Of a stretch of DNA of 64,000 nucleotides, positions 27,391-37,022 are shown in pieces. The position numbers and the translations under genes are program-made. The notes below the pieces were generated by a model. The model was given only the letters and a program-made list of their open reading frames with translations, searched no databases and was not told the origin of the DNA. Source of the stretch: Stentor roeselii (lineage: Eukaryota > Ciliophora > Heterotrichea > Heterotrichida > Stentoridae); the NCBI GenBank assembly GCA_006503475.1, contig RSEH01000098.1, positions 62,001 to 126,000 of the forward strand. The letters are read 5' to 3'. Within the stretch, counting starts at the first letter, position 1; each line of letters starts with the position of its first letter.

Positions 27391-28233
27391 ATGGAGGCTC
27401 AAGGACAAAGCATCTCCTCGATGGTTGATCAGGGACTTGTCAGTCAACTGATTGAAATGGGTTTTTCTAAGGCAGTTTCAGAAAAAGCTCTTTTTTTGAC
27501 CCAGGCGAAGGATCTAGAAAGACCGATTGAATGGATCTCGGAACACTCTAATGACCCTGATTTTGAAGAAGAATTGCAAGTTGTTGAAGGACCTGCTAAA
27601 TCGAACTTGACACCTGAAGAAGCTCAGAGAATGGCTCGGGAACTTCAACAGAAACTCCATCGAGATCGGATACAAAAAGAAAAAGATCTCGAACTTCAAC
27701 GGGAAAGAGATAGAATTAAATCTAGCAAAGAGTTAACTGAAGCTAAGAGAAAATTTGAAGAACAAGAAAGAAAACGAGTAATTGATGAACAAATGCGTCA
27801 AAAGAAAAAAGCACAGGATGAACTTAGAGAAGCGCAAGAGTCTTTAAGACGTGAAAAAGAAGAAAGGTTTGGAAAAAAATCTGCTGAGGCTGAAAAACCT
27901 CCTGAAGAACGGATACGAGGAGCGCTTAATGCAATTAAAACGCTTTATCCTGATTATAGGAACCCGGGAGTTGCAAGAACAGCGATGTCAACCCTGAGAG
28001 CATATACAAATAATATATTAAGCAACCCGACAGAAGTGAAATTCCGTAGCATTAAGCAAGATAATAAGGCCTTTCAAGAGAGAGTGTCTAAAGTTACTGG
28101 AGGTTTGAACTTCTTGCGAGCTGTGGGATTTTCTGAAGAAAATGGATTCTGGGTGAATCAATCTAGTGACTTATCCACTCTTTCTCTAGGTCTCCGTCTA
28201 CTAGACGAGTACCTGTCAACTCTAGGTAGTTAA
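27391..28233 (+). CDS. UBA-PUB domain protein (p97/Cdc48 cofactor type)
   Basis: 280 residues. A UBA domain at about 14-52 (LIEMGFSKAVSEKALFLT) binds ubiquitin. A charged coil follows at 70-165 (Arg/Glu/Lys-rich, as in UBXN1/SAKS1-like proteins). A PUB domain at about 172-275 (IRGALNAIKTLYPDYRNPG) ends near WVNQSSDLSTLSLGLRLLDE. PUB domains bind the C-terminal tail of the AAA ATPase p97/Cdc48, so this is likely an adaptor linking ubiquitinated clients to p97. It ends 11 nt from the convergent p25-alpha-like gene. Confidence 0.85.
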   Translation: MEAQGQSISSMVDQGLVSQLIEMGFSKAVSEKALFLTQAKDLERPIEWISEHSNDPDFEEELQVVEGPAKSNLTPEEAQRMARELQQKLHRDRIQKEKDLELQRERDRIKSSKELTEAKRKFEEQERKRVIDEQMRQKKKAQDELREAQESLRREKEERFGKKSAEAEKPPEERIRGALNAIKTLYPDYRNPGVARTAMSTLRAYTNNILSNPTEVKFRSIKQDNKAFQERVSKVTGGLNFLRAVGFSEENGFWVNQSSDLSTLSLGLRLLDEYLSTLGS

Positions 28234-28244
28234 TTTATCTATAC

Positions 28245-30182
28245 TTAAGAGATAAGCTTGGCGAAGGACGTTTTTTCACTGTAAACAGGTGGAGTGAATA
28301 TAAAAGGGTATCTTTCTCTCAGAGGGCTGATGATATCGACCCTCTGAATCGCGGGCTGCGAGTTGCTCTTATTATTCAAAACAATGATAGGCCCAGTTGA
28401 CTGATTCAGCTTTTCAATCAAAAAACAAATGCGATGCACTGCTGTCGGAGTGGCTCGAATATAATTAACCTCAGCAGCTATCAAAGCCAGAGCTTCTACA
28501 AACAAATGCTGATCAATCACATCAGACTCCGTCTGCTCTGGAGCCCGGTCAATCGAAACCGACTCACAATGTTCAGGTCCTTCAGTCTGAGCATAAATTC
28601 CAGCCAAAGCGTAAAAAAAACGCAAAAGCTTCGCTTTTGACACAAGATCTGGAAATATCTGAAAGTCTTTGCAGAACTTTATAAATGACGTGAAATTCAT
28701 GAAACCGTGAGTATCTGCGTAGTACAAATAATAAGGAGTGAACATTTTGTGGACTATTCCTAAAGCTTCTATCATGTTCTCGTCTTTCAACATTTCCATC
28801 AAGGTGTTCACGTACTGCGAATTCAGTCCTCTTTGTGAATTTCCTTCGTTGTCCAGTTGAAGGATGCAATTTTCAACTAGGTTCATAAATGCCTCGTTTG
28901 AACTCAGCCCTGGGTAAAGCTTCTCTGAAAGTAATTCTAAAGCTTTTAAAAACTGGCCAAAGTCCATCCGCCCAGCGATGTTCGCTGGTTGAAGAGAAAG
29001 ATGCGACTTTGGAGCGAATCCTGATCTTGAAGCTTTTGTTGGGTTCGCGTGGGATCCTGTGAGTTTAGAGAAGATCAGGTCGACTTCTACCTTTGACAAA
29101 GCAGCTGACTCGGTACTGTCCAGGACTCCGCAGTCTTTAAGCATTTTTATCAGTTTTGATGATTTTAACTTAGTGGTGTTCATGGGTTCTCCATACGAGC
29201 AGTAACTTTGAAAGACTCTCTGAAGACTTTCCATACTTCTATCAAGTTCCTGAGAAGACCTTCTAAGTTCAGCGGGCTGTTCGAAATCTTGAGGATCGCT
29301 TGTCTGGACGTTTAAGACCTTTTCAATCACCTCTCTTGGAGGCAACAAAGAGTCTCTTGCAGTTCGAGGGCGACTGGTGTAAGAAGTCTTTTTTTCCTGA
29401 GAAAGTTCCATTCTTTCCAACAAAATCAAGAGTTTTTCACTAGGCAAAGAATTTTTCAACTGTGAGTCGTTGCTATACCCAAGAAGTGCCGAGTTATAAA
29501 GAATAAACAAATACTTGCTAAATGTAAAGCAAGACCCAAGTTCATGAATAGGACTCGGCAGTAAAACCTGTGCAGGGGGAAAGTCGCTACAATTGATGAC
29601 AACATCACTCCAAAGCTTGCTGATCACAGTTTTATTCACAAGAGATGGGCAGATATCAAAGTCCTTCAACATAAGGTTCAGTCCTCGTTGAGACTTATTC
29701 GCCTTTACTTCGAACTTTTCACTTCCTTGCACTTCCCAAGGAAAGTAATGACCGTAAATGTTTTTGAGAGGGACTATCACACTTTGGATGATTACTCGAA
29801 TCGTTTCATTGTATTGGAGACTCTCAGTGTGGAATGTTGGCGAAATCGAGTTTTTACATAGCGGTAAAAACTTACTTGTCAGCATTTCCATCATGATTTC
29901 CTTCGGACTGTCTAGGTATAGTTCTCCGTATTTCATCTGGGCTAGACGTGGCAATAAGTTCGTGAAGGTTTCGAAAGACATGTGAGTCTGATGACGAGTC
30001 TCACTGCAAAATAGGATGTCTATGTCCTTTTGAGCGAAGTTTTTGTCCGGAATGTCTGCGTCTGTTAAGAGTTTCTTGAACTTTACAGCTGTCAGGAAGT
30101 TTTGGTTCGACTTGCCTGGCACTGAGTAGTTGAGGAAGATTTGTTTCAAGAGTTCTTCCCACTCAAGAGAGTTATCAGCCAT
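28245..30182 (-). CDS. Protein with repeated p25-alpha/TPPP-like helical domains
   Basis: 645 residues starting at ATG 30180-30182; a TTG two codons upstream is not a credible start. Residues about 15-88 (FKKLLTDADIPDKNFAQKDI...FETFTNLLPRLA) and about 320-410 (LIKMLKDCGVLD...VEVDLIFSKL...MDFGQFLKALELL) follow the p25-alpha pattern. A third, looser unit lies near 485-535. p25-alpha (TPPP) proteins bind and bundle microtubules and occur in ciliated cells. A Ser/Arg-rich linker near 270-300 separates the halves. Its ATG lies 5 nt from the divergent ATG at 30188. Confidence 0.6.
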   Translation of the reverse strand: MADNSLEWEELLKQIFLNYSVPGKSNQNFLTAVKFKKLLTDADIPDKNFAQKDIDILFCSETRHQTHMSFETFTNLLPRLAQMKYGELYLDSPKEIMMEMLTSKFLPLCKNSISPTFHTESLQYNETIRVIIQSVIVPLKNIYGHYFPWEVQGSEKFEVKANKSQRGLNLMLKDFDICPSLVNKTVISKLWSDVVINCSDFPPAQVLLPSPIHELGSCFTFSKYLFILYNSALLGYSNDSQLKNSLPSEKLLILLERMELSQEKKTSYTSRPRTARDSLLPPREVIEKVLNVQTSDPQDFEQPAELRRSSQELDRSMESLQRVFQSYCSYGEPMNTTKLKSSKLIKMLKDCGVLDSTESAALSKVEVDLIFSKLTGSHANPTKASRSGFAPKSHLSLQPANIAGRMDFGQFLKALELLSEKLYPGLSSNEAFMNLVENCILQLDNEGNSQRGLNSQYVNTLMEMLKDENMIEALGIVHKMFTPYYLYYADTHGFMNFTSFIKFCKDFQIFPDLVSKAKLLRFFYALAGIYAQTEGPEHCESVSIDRAPEQTESDVIDQHLFVEALALIAAEVNYIRATPTAVHRICFLIEKLNQSTGPIIVLNNKSNSQPAIQRVDIISPLRERYPFIFTPPVYSEKTSFAKLIS

Positions 30183-30187
30183 TTTCA
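30183..30187. promoter_or_regulatory. 5-nt divergent intergenic region
   Basis: Between the ATGs of the p25-alpha-like and coiled-coil genes; 14 nt if the plus gene starts at 30197. Confidence 0.5.
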
Positions 30188-31327
30188 ATGTATTATATGA
30201 GTGGCGACGAGTCGAACGGGTCGGACAACGAGTTTTGGCAAGCTTTTGAAAAACCGTTGGTTGTCGTTAAAGCAAGTCAAAAGCCAACTTTACCCACTTC
30301 CAACTTCGCAATATTGAGGATGAGTGAAAAAGAAAGATATGAAAAAATGATAGAAAATATTCGAGAAAGCAAAGAAGAAGAACTTCGCAGTCTTCGCATC
30401 AAGATTTTAAATGAGGCGAGGAAAGAGTTCAACGAAAAGATAAGAATGGCAAAACTTGAGTTTATCAAAGAATCTGAAAGACTCAAAGACACTTATGCGA
30501 GTTCCAGAGAGATCATACAGAAAAAAGACCTGAAAATCTCTGAACTCGCGAAAATCGTCATCATTCAAGAAGCCCTTATTGCTGAGATGAGAATAATCAC
30601 AAATAAACTAATAAAAAAAAGTAGCAAACGCCAAAAGTCTCATGAAAACTCTTATAAAACTGAGGATGACAAGGCGTTAAAAATCCAAATCGATGTTTTC
30701 AAAGAACTTTGTGAAAACTACAAAGAAGACGTTGAAAAATTCCGAAAATTAAATGAAAAACTCGAGGAAGAAAATAAAATTTTAAAAAAAGAATACGATG
30801 AACTCGAAGGTAAAATAAAAACTTTTTCCAATGAAATGATAGAAAAACTCCAAAAAGAAAACAACCTACTTCAAGCCCAGTTCGACAAGCACCGTCTGGA
30901 ATCAGAAAAAGAAGTGGAAGTCCGCGAACTACTTAACAAAAGACACTTGCTGATCATTTCTCAGCTTCAAGACGAGCTAAAACTAGCGAAAACTGTAATA
31001 AAATCTCCAAGAATCCATCATAAAGCCATAGAAAAAATCAAAGACCTGAGTCTTTCTCGCATCGAAAGAACAGAAGAAAGTCCCTTAGATGTGAAAAACG
31101 ATTTAAAACTATCAAGAAGAAGTAAGTTCAAAGGTCAGAAAAACTACACTTATAAAGAATATAAAGCTTTTGACATCGAAAGCCTGAGAAACGAGTACTA
31201 CGGCAAAGGGTCCATTAACAGGACTTCAAGACTGGAGTTGATGGGTCAGAAAAGTGCGAATTTGTCTTCTTTTAGAGAAAGTCGGCAGAAACTTTCAAAG
31301 AATTCTTTGTATTATAAGGAAGACTAG
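30188..31327 (+). CDS. Coiled-coil protein
   Basis: 379 residues; the alternative in-frame ATG at 30197 gives MSGDESNGSDNEFW and may be the real start. Residues 45-125 and 150-280 are long Lys/Glu-rich coiled coils (KLNEKLEEENKILKKEYDEL). The C-terminal 90 residues are basic and Ser/Tyr-rich. No catalytic or membrane motif. Divergent from the p25-alpha-like gene with 5 nt (or 14 nt) between start codons. A cytoskeletal role would fit its partner but is not shown by the sequence. Confidence 0.78.
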   Translation: MYYMSGDESNGSDNEFWQAFEKPLVVVKASQKPTLPTSNFAILRMSEKERYEKMIENIRESKEEELRSLRIKILNEARKEFNEKIRMAKLEFIKESERLKDTYASSREIIQKKDLKISELAKIVIIQEALIAEMRIITNKLIKKSSKRQKSHENSYKTEDDKALKIQIDVFKELCENYKEDVEKFRKLNEKLEEENKILKKEYDELEGKIKTFSNEMIEKLQKENNLLQAQFDKHRLESEKEVEVRELLNKRHLLIISQLQDELKLAKTVIKSPRIHHKAIEKIKDLSLSRIERTEESPLDVKNDLKLSRRSKFKGQKNYTYKEYKAFDIESLRNEYYGKGSINRTSRLELMGQKSANLSSFRESRQKLSKNSLYYKED

Positions 31328-31397
31328 TCTTTGTAAGTGGAAGAAGATAAATATGGTCCTGCTAGTCTTTTTGAGTAATATGGGTGGATAGAATATA

Positions 31398-31643
31398 ATG
31401 AATATACATAAACCTAATAAGCAGAAACCTGATAAAAAGATTGCACCTATTGACCGTCAGAGGAAAATCATTGGAGAGTTTCATAACAAAGAAACACAAA
31501 AAGTCAGAGAAAAACAACCTTTGAAAATCACTGAAATGGATTTCATGTCTGGGTCTGATACTTTTAAGACTATTGGTACTGTTGTTCTGGTCATTAGTTT
31601 AGTTATTTTAGTTGCAGCTGTTTATAATAGCTGGGCAACTTAA
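31398..31643 (+). CDS. Small tail-anchored membrane protein
   Basis: 81 residues. The N-terminal 55 are basic and polar (KPNKQKPDKKIAPIDRQRK). The C-terminus is a single hydrophobic helix (IGTVVLVISLVILVAAVY) followed by NSWAT, the layout of tail-anchored proteins inserted by the GET pathway. Size and layout recall ER proteins such as Sec61-beta or SERP1/RAMP4, but I see no family motif. It starts at ATG 31398, 70 nt after the upstream gene. Confidence 0.6.
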   Translation: MNIHKPNKQKPDKKIAPIDRQRKIIGEFHNKETQKVREKQPLKITEMDFMSGSDTFKTIGTVVLVISLVILVAAVYNSWAT

Positions 31644-32047
31644 TAGGTAATTTAGTGTTTTTAGTTGGATTATGACGGTGGATCTTGATGATTTGGATGT
31701 TGAGGATTAGCTCAGATTTAGGGTTTTTATATTGACTGTGAAGTTTAGTTAGTTGCAACTCAGTGATTTAGATGAATTTAAAGTTGATTCAAAGGAAAAT
31801 CTTTAAGCTTGGAGTTTAAGTACTTTATGTTTTTTATGAAAATTGTATTTTCTTATTATATATTCTCAAAAATAAAAATATATGTCTTTATTAATCTAAA
31901 AAAAAATCAGATTCGAATCCTTAATATTCTAAAAATGAATAATCATGATTATCATACTTATCAATTCAATAATAGTCCTAAGTTGTGCATTAAATTATCC
32001 AAGTCATTAAAATCCATCAAAAAGTCCTTCAAACATAATAGACTTAT
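31644..32047. other. AT-rich spacer between convergent genes
   Basis: Holds the 3' sides of the tail-anchored gene and the next minus-strand gene. A plus-strand open frame at 31809-32051 has spacer-like composition and no supportable product. Nothing else seen. Confidence 0.55.
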
Positions 32048-32770
32048 TTAAACTTCATTTTTTTTCCTATCAAGATATTCCAATAAATGCCTAAGTCTAT
32101 CGAAAATTTTCTTCATTCCCTTGAAATCAGAGAGCTTTTCATCTTTTTGTATGATTTTTGTAGGAGTTTTGAGATTTTTTCCTTTTTTGAACCTTGGACT
32201 ATTGAGCAGTGGAAGATTATTACAAAAATACGGGCTTCTAATTTTCAGGTCTCTTGAAGTGTTATTGGAAGACCTGCTAGTTTCGATTGCAAGGCTGATG
32301 TCATCAATCAAAATCGAGTTCTTTTTGTTTCTGATCCTTGCGACATGTTTATAAATAACAGGCTGAATTTCCATCAGTTTCATGTCTTCGCTGTTTTTAA
32401 TCATTTTCGATAAATCTTTTAAAAGACTTTCAGATTTTTCGAATTTTATTCGATTTTCGAGGAGTTCTTCATTTGACCTGACGAGAGTTTCTTGAAGTTT
32501 TGCAAGTTCTTTTTCTTTTGTTTTTAATGACTTGGAAATACTTTTAAGGCTTTTCATTTCTTTCATGAGATCTAAAACTCGGGCCTCTACTTCCAGTTTT
32601 TTCTTTTTCAGATGAAACAATTCTTGTAGATTTTCAGGTGAAACTAATTCTTTTTCCTTGGTCATCATCGATTTCATTGAGATTGAACTGAGTGAAGACT
32701 GTGATCGAGTGTTGAGAACTGTATTCGGTTTTGAGAAGGATGTTTTACTCTCGATTGAAGAAATGAACAT
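32048..32770 (-). CDS. Coiled-coil protein, unknown
   Basis: 240 residues from ATG 32768-32770. Ser/Thr-rich first 35 residues, then a coiled coil at about 40-130 (LMKEMKSLKSISKSLKTKEK). The C-terminal half is basic, with SPYFCNNLPLLNSPRFKKG near 185. No domain recognised. It lies 54 nt downstream of the RING/TRAF-like gene's stop codon. Confidence 0.65.
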   Translation of the reverse strand: MFISSIESKTSFSKPNTVLNTRSQSSLSSISMKSMMTKEKELVSPENLQELFHLKKKKLEVEARVLDLMKEMKSLKSISKSLKTKEKELAKLQETLVRSNEELLENRIKFEKSESLLKDLSKMIKNSEDMKLMEIQPVIYKHVARIRNKKNSILIDDISLAIETSRSSNNTSRDLKIRSPYFCNNLPLLNSPRFKKGKNLKTPTKIIQKDEKLSDFKGMKKIFDRLRHLLEYLDRKKNEV

Positions 32771-32824
32771 ATTATTTTAAATCCAACCTAACCATGCTTC
32801 TATTATTGAATTACAAAATTGTAC

Positions 32825-33733
32825 TTAAGCAATCTGTTTGCACCCAATAGATGCAACATCAGAATTACCACAACAAGTCCATTTCAAACTTTTCAAATTC
32901 CACTTTCCAGGATGACAAGAGTTGACCCTAGCCAAAATTTCTCTTTCAATCCGTTCCTTAACCTTCCTATACGCTTCATTCACTCGTTTCGACTCTTCCA
33001 CCTTCCTAATCATCTGATTCAGTTCTTCTCTTACTTGAAGTTCAGCAAGTTTTTTGCATCTATCATTAAGTGCCCTGAAGTTTTCCACACTTCCGACGAT
33101 ATCACTTTCATCAACAACAAGTGAAAATTTGATGGTATTTTCACAAATCTCTGAACAAAGTAAAGGAACCCCTTCTTCAATCGTACCATTCCTGATAATG
33201 AACTTATCACACAAGGCATTTTCGCATTGTTCTACTCGAAACAAGCAATTTTTTTCATGTTCTGCGATTTTTAAGATGTTTCCTTCGAAACAACATCCAA
33301 AAATTCGATTAACGCAGGAAAGTTCAAAGGTTTCATAGACCTTTAAAGCGAATTTCGCGATTTTCTTGAAGTCTGAGCAGTTGCAAGGGTGAGGACAATT
33401 GGAATTTTGAAGCAAACAATTCAAACAGACCAGATTTTCGCAGTTGAGACATTCTTGAGGGTCTTTGACTACATTTTTGCAGATGAGACAGATGAAATGT
33501 TCTGGGACTGGCTTTAAAAAACGACTTGGGGTTAAAACTGAAGGTTTTCGATCTTCGAATTGGAACTCAAATGATTCGAAATTGTGACTTGGGGATGGGT
33601 CAGGTGTTGTGTCTGTCGCTTCTGTTTGGAAAGATGGATTTTTTTTGTGGTCTGATTCATGTTTTTCTGAGATATCACAAAAGTAGTCCAGGTTTTGATG
33701 TACTTGAGTAGAATGATTGAGGAAATCTGCCAT
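32825..33733 (-). CDS. RING/TRAF-like zinc-finger protein with C-terminal CHORD-like half motif
   Basis: 302 residues. After a disordered 75-residue start, residues about 80-120 contain a RING-type cluster (FICLICKNVVKDPQECLNC, then CLNCLLQNSNCPHPC). Residues 130-185 match TRAF-type zinc fingers (GCCFEGNILKIAEHEKNC, CENALCDKF). A helical stretch runs 200-270. The end reads SCHPGKW...WTCCGNSDVASIGC, which looks like half of a CHORD zinc module. RING/TRAF proteins are usually ubiquitin E3 ligases. The RING is atypical, so E2 binding is uncertain. Confidence 0.72.
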   Translation of the reverse strand: MADFLNHSTQVHQNLDYFCDISEKHESDHKKNPSFQTEATDTTPDPSPSHNFESFEFQFEDRKPSVLTPSRFLKPVPEHFICLICKNVVKDPQECLNCENLVCLNCLLQNSNCPHPCNCSDFKKIAKFALKVYETFELSCVNRIFGCCFEGNILKIAEHEKNCLFRVEQCENALCDKFIIRNGTIEEGVPLLCSEICENTIKFSLVVDESDIVGSVENFRALNDRCKKLAELQVREELNQMIRKVEESKRVNEAYRKVKERIEREILARVNSCHPGKWNLKSLKWTCCGNSDVASIGCKQIA

Positions 33734-33995
33734 TTATCTTTGGATTCAAATTTGAAATTCATGAAGGGTTTTATTTTAGGATTCTTGTAAAGAATGAAAA
33801 AATTTGATATTTATGTGGATGGAAGATTTGGTAATTTAGAATTTTTTATTTTAAGAGATTTATACAAAGGAACAATTTGTGTCATTCAAATAAGGATTTT
33901 TTAATATTTGATATGCAAGACTCACTGAAAGATTATAGAAAAATTAATACAAGTATCATCTGATAAATTTAGTAGAAAGATTTTCTAAAAGATTA

Positions 33996-35324
33996 ATGAA
34001 AACTCTAAAGGACTATCAACTAACCCTAAATTCCATTATTAATATTTTAAAGATGTACTCCCTGAAAACCAGTCCTGAAGGTTACTACGAGTCTCTCGAC
34101 GGAATCACATTCTACACGATCACCGTAGCCCACAGTCCCTCAGGTCGGAGCTGGATAATAAACCGAAAACTCGAAGAATTCCATTCTCTATACGACTGTC
34201 TATCCTTAAAATTCAAAGACCTTGAAGAGCCTCCAGGGTACCGAGCTTTATCCTACCTCTCTTTATTCTTCCAATCAGTGATTCCATCGTTAGACAAATT
34301 TCTAACCTCGATTCTTTCCCTTCCCTCAGTTTACACAACAGAAGAAATCTTCTCATTCTTCGACGTGGGTCTTCACGTGCGAGAAAGCACATCAGCGAAG
34401 GTTTATCTGAAAGAAGACCATAAGACTCAATACGTTGTCAAGTCAATCCAAGCAGCTTCTGACTTTTTCATCACAGCTGAAGTGGACTACGCGACACTTC
34501 ATCGTCTTGAGAGCTATCTTCAGCTCATCGGGTATTCAGGGTCGACTATGAGTCGAGTCCGATGCTTTTGCAGGTTTGGAATGAAAGAGTTTAGAAGTGT
34601 CGAAGCTTTGACTGTTTTTTCTTTTAGTATCGAAAAATCTGTGATGGTTCTCGCGTTTGAATCAGGAAATCTGCAACTTGTTCAATTGAAAATCACTGAT
34701 AATGACTTGGAATTTAATGTTATTCGAATGGTTGAAGCTCATACTTCACCTGTCACTGGAATTGTCATTGAAGACTCTTTTGTTTACTCTTGTGCTGGTG
34801 ATGGAAGACTTATTATCACTTCTATCAGTGATGCTAATAAATTTGTGGATATTACTTTGGATTTTTTGCCTAAGGCTGTTGATATGACTGAAGATATGAA
34901 TTATCTTTACTTTTGTGATGGAAGGAATGTTGTTGTTTTTGATGTCAATCAGTTTAAAAATGTTCGAGAGTTCAGCACTGAGGTCGGAGATGATGTCACT
35001 GCTTTTTGTGTCAGTGATAAAGGATTCGTAGTTGTCGCTGGGGATAATGGAATGGTCGCGCTTTTTAGTGCACAGTTTGAATTGATTCGAAAATTTCAAA
35101 TGGTTTGTAAGGTCTCTGGGTTTAGCTTTAATGAAAGGTTTGGACTTTTTGCTGTTTCTGATGAAAATGGAATTGTTCATTTGTGTAATTGCTCTGGAGA
35201 TGTTTTGTTTAGGTGGAAAACACATGATGTGGCATCTGCTGTTTGTTTTACTGGAAGTAGTTGTGTGTCTGCTGGATATGATTTAAATGTTAGAGTTTGG
35301 AAATTGGAAGGGTTAGGGTTATAG
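33996..35324 (+). CDS. PX domain + WD40 beta-propeller protein
   Basis: 442 residues. Residues about 22-126 are a PX domain: the RSWIINRKLEEFHSLYDCL strand/helix, then PPGYRAL where the PxxP loop is expected. PX domains bind PI3P and other phosphoinositides on endosomes. Residues 140-440 form a WD40-like propeller, with repeats such as AHTSPVTGIVIEDSFVYSCA and the final VCFTGSSCVSAGYDLNVRVW. The layout recalls WDFY1/2, where WD40 repeats are paired with a FYVE domain instead. A second ATG at 34053 is possible. An endosomal adaptor role is inferred. Confidence 0.8.
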   Translation: MKTLKDYQLTLNSIINILKMYSLKTSPEGYYESLDGITFYTITVAHSPSGRSWIINRKLEEFHSLYDCLSLKFKDLEEPPGYRALSYLSLFFQSVIPSLDKFLTSILSLPSVYTTEEIFSFFDVGLHVRESTSAKVYLKEDHKTQYVVKSIQAASDFFITAEVDYATLHRLESYLQLIGYSGSTMSRVRCFCRFGMKEFRSVEALTVFSFSIEKSVMVLAFESGNLQLVQLKITDNDLEFNVIRMVEAHTSPVTGIVIEDSFVYSCAGDGRLIITSISDANKFVDITLDFLPKAVDMTEDMNYLYFCDGRNVVVFDVNQFKNVREFSTEVGDDVTAFCVSDKGFVVVAGDNGMVALFSAQFELIRKFQMVCKVSGFSFNERFGLFAVSDENGIVHLCNCSGDVLFRWKTHDVASAVCFTGSSCVSAGYDLNVRVWKLEGLGL

Positions 35325-36035
35325 GTTAGATTAGATTTCATTAAAGTAAATATTCCTTTGAATTCTTCCAACTATCTGAGTTTAGAAATTTATATATTCT
35401 GTATTCAAAATATTATCTTCATAAGATTAATTTTAGTTTACTGTAGATAGAAAAATATCAAATTTTATTAATACTAATTTAAGCATTTGCATATATATAA
35501 ATTTCAGAAGTAATAAATTTACTCAAAGACTAAAATGAAAACGAAAATTAAATTTCAAGCAACTTAATCAAATCATATTAAAAATAGATGCAGGTATTCT
35601 AATCTAATCAATCCTTAAATTTCACAAGTAGACTTAAAATTGTACTTAAATTCAATACCCTATTTACACTCTGATGATAAAGTACTACTCAATAGAAAAA
35701 AATATTAATTGAATTCTCACTTTCTTAATCTCATGCTTGAAAATCAGATTTTGATTGAATTTATTACCTTATTTAATTTCTGCAGAGATATTCCTTAGAC
35801 AGGGCCAGTTTATTAATATTCTGAAAATTTAGTGTAAATTGGCTTGTTTCTAATTTTTCCGAGCATTCAAATTAAATTAAGTATATTATCAAAAATTTTC
35901 CAACATATACCCTCATCAAATATTGGCTTTCAGTCTCTAGTAATTTAAGTCATGCTATGTAATAATTCATTAATCAAAGTTTAAATATTGATAAAAATCT
36001 TATAATTCTATAAAATACTCAATATTTAAGTAACC
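35325..36035. other. Long AT-rich spacer, no gene seen
   Basis: The longest gene-free stretch of the window, between convergent genes. Many stops in all frames and short A/T runs. No tRNA-like cloverleaf, repeat unit or protein fragment that I can recognise. Confidence 0.65.
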
Positions 36036-37022
36036 TTACTTATTTCTTAATTCAAATAAAATCAAAACAGCGACTCTCGCAATTAAACTAATACTCAATC
36101 CAACATTGGTAACATTAAAGGTTAAAATCGGTAATCCTATCATAACAAAAAGGATATACAAAGGAACATACAAAGTGCAAACAATCAACAAAAGTCCACA
36201 AAAACAAGAAGTAGACTGAGCTCCCCTGACTCTATTATCAGCCATTTCATAAGAAGTGACAGTGCAAGTCCATACAAAGCAGGTTCCAAGACTAATAAAA
36301 GCAAGAGCCGAGGTAAAAAGCGCCCTCATGAACGTGTTCTGAAAAACAAACAAGCTAAAAAAGGTCAAAAGTCCATTAGTCAAAATGAACCCTCCTACCA
36401 TCGCATAATAATAAAACTGATAATCAATCACCACATCCCACTTAACATTAATACAAGAGTCATACTTAATTGAGGTAACCGGATAAAGAATCCCCAAAAC
36501 AACAATCTTATAAATCGGCAGAATAAAAAACAGCAAAACCAAAACATCAACTAAAATATCACGATTTCCTTTCATTGGTTGGTAACTTCCTGAATCATTA
36601 ACTCGAAGACTTTTGCATCGTTTCCAGATACGAAAGCCCATGTCAAAAAAGAAGAGGACTGTGTATACTACTATGTAAGAGATAAAAAAACCGAATGCGA
36701 GCCCTGCTGGAAAACTGTTAATAAAACGAGCGATGTCATGAGCCTTTCCACCGTAATGACCGCAGTCTTTGTCGGAACCTTCTTTGTTCACTGTCAAATG
36801 ACTGCTGTTGTCTGATTTGTATATTCGAGTCACTTCGTAGTGAGGACGGTCTTGGAAGGAAGTTAGGTGGTTCAGTGAATTGTATATGAAAAAACCAAGC
36901 TCAGCTAAATAGATTAGAAGCATCAAAATTATCATCCAGATGTTGTTTCGCATCAGCAGACCACGGAAAAAACCTGATAAGTTTGAATCTGATGCTTTTT
37001 CTATATAACTGCCCAGCCCCAT
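36036..37022 (-). CDS. Multipass membrane protein, unknown
   Basis: 328 residues with about seven hydrophobic helices: near 28-48, 110-130, 155-180, 205-230, 238-258, 275-300 and 303-325. A polar loop with DCGHYGGKAHD sits between the first two. The N-terminus MGLGSYIEKA could be myristoylated. No channel filter, transporter signature or catalytic motif. The last helices are Ile/Leu/Val-rich, and the protein ends in FELRNK. Function unknown. Confidence 0.78.
   Translation of the reverse strand: MGLGSYIEKASDSNLSGFFRGLLMRNNIWMIILMLLIYLAELGFFIYNSLNHLTSFQDRPHYEVTRIYKSDNSSHLTVNKEGSDKDCGHYGGKAHDIARFINSFPAGLAFGFFISYIVVYTVLFFFDMGFRIWKRCKSLRVNDSGSYQPMKGNRDILVDVLVLLFFILPIYKIVVLGILYPVTSIKYDSCINVKWDVVIDYQFYYYAMVGGFILTNGLLTFFSLFVFQNTFMRALFTSALAFISLGTCFVWTCTVTSYEMADNRVRGAQSTSCFCGLLLIVCTLYVPLYILFVMIGLPILTFNVTNVGLSISLIARVAVLILFELRNK

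Noticed and set aside
31905-31925. T-loop-like string GATTCGAATCC suggesting a tRNA
   Set aside because: No acceptor, D or anticodon stem can be built around it; surrounding sequence is plain AT-rich spacer.
31809-32051. 80-residue Lys/Asn/Ile-rich frame
   Set aside because: Composition equals the spacers around it; crosses into the neighbouring gene's end.
34019-34034. Telomere-like AACCCTAAA
   Set aside because: Single occurrence inside the PX-WD40 coding start; no repeat array.
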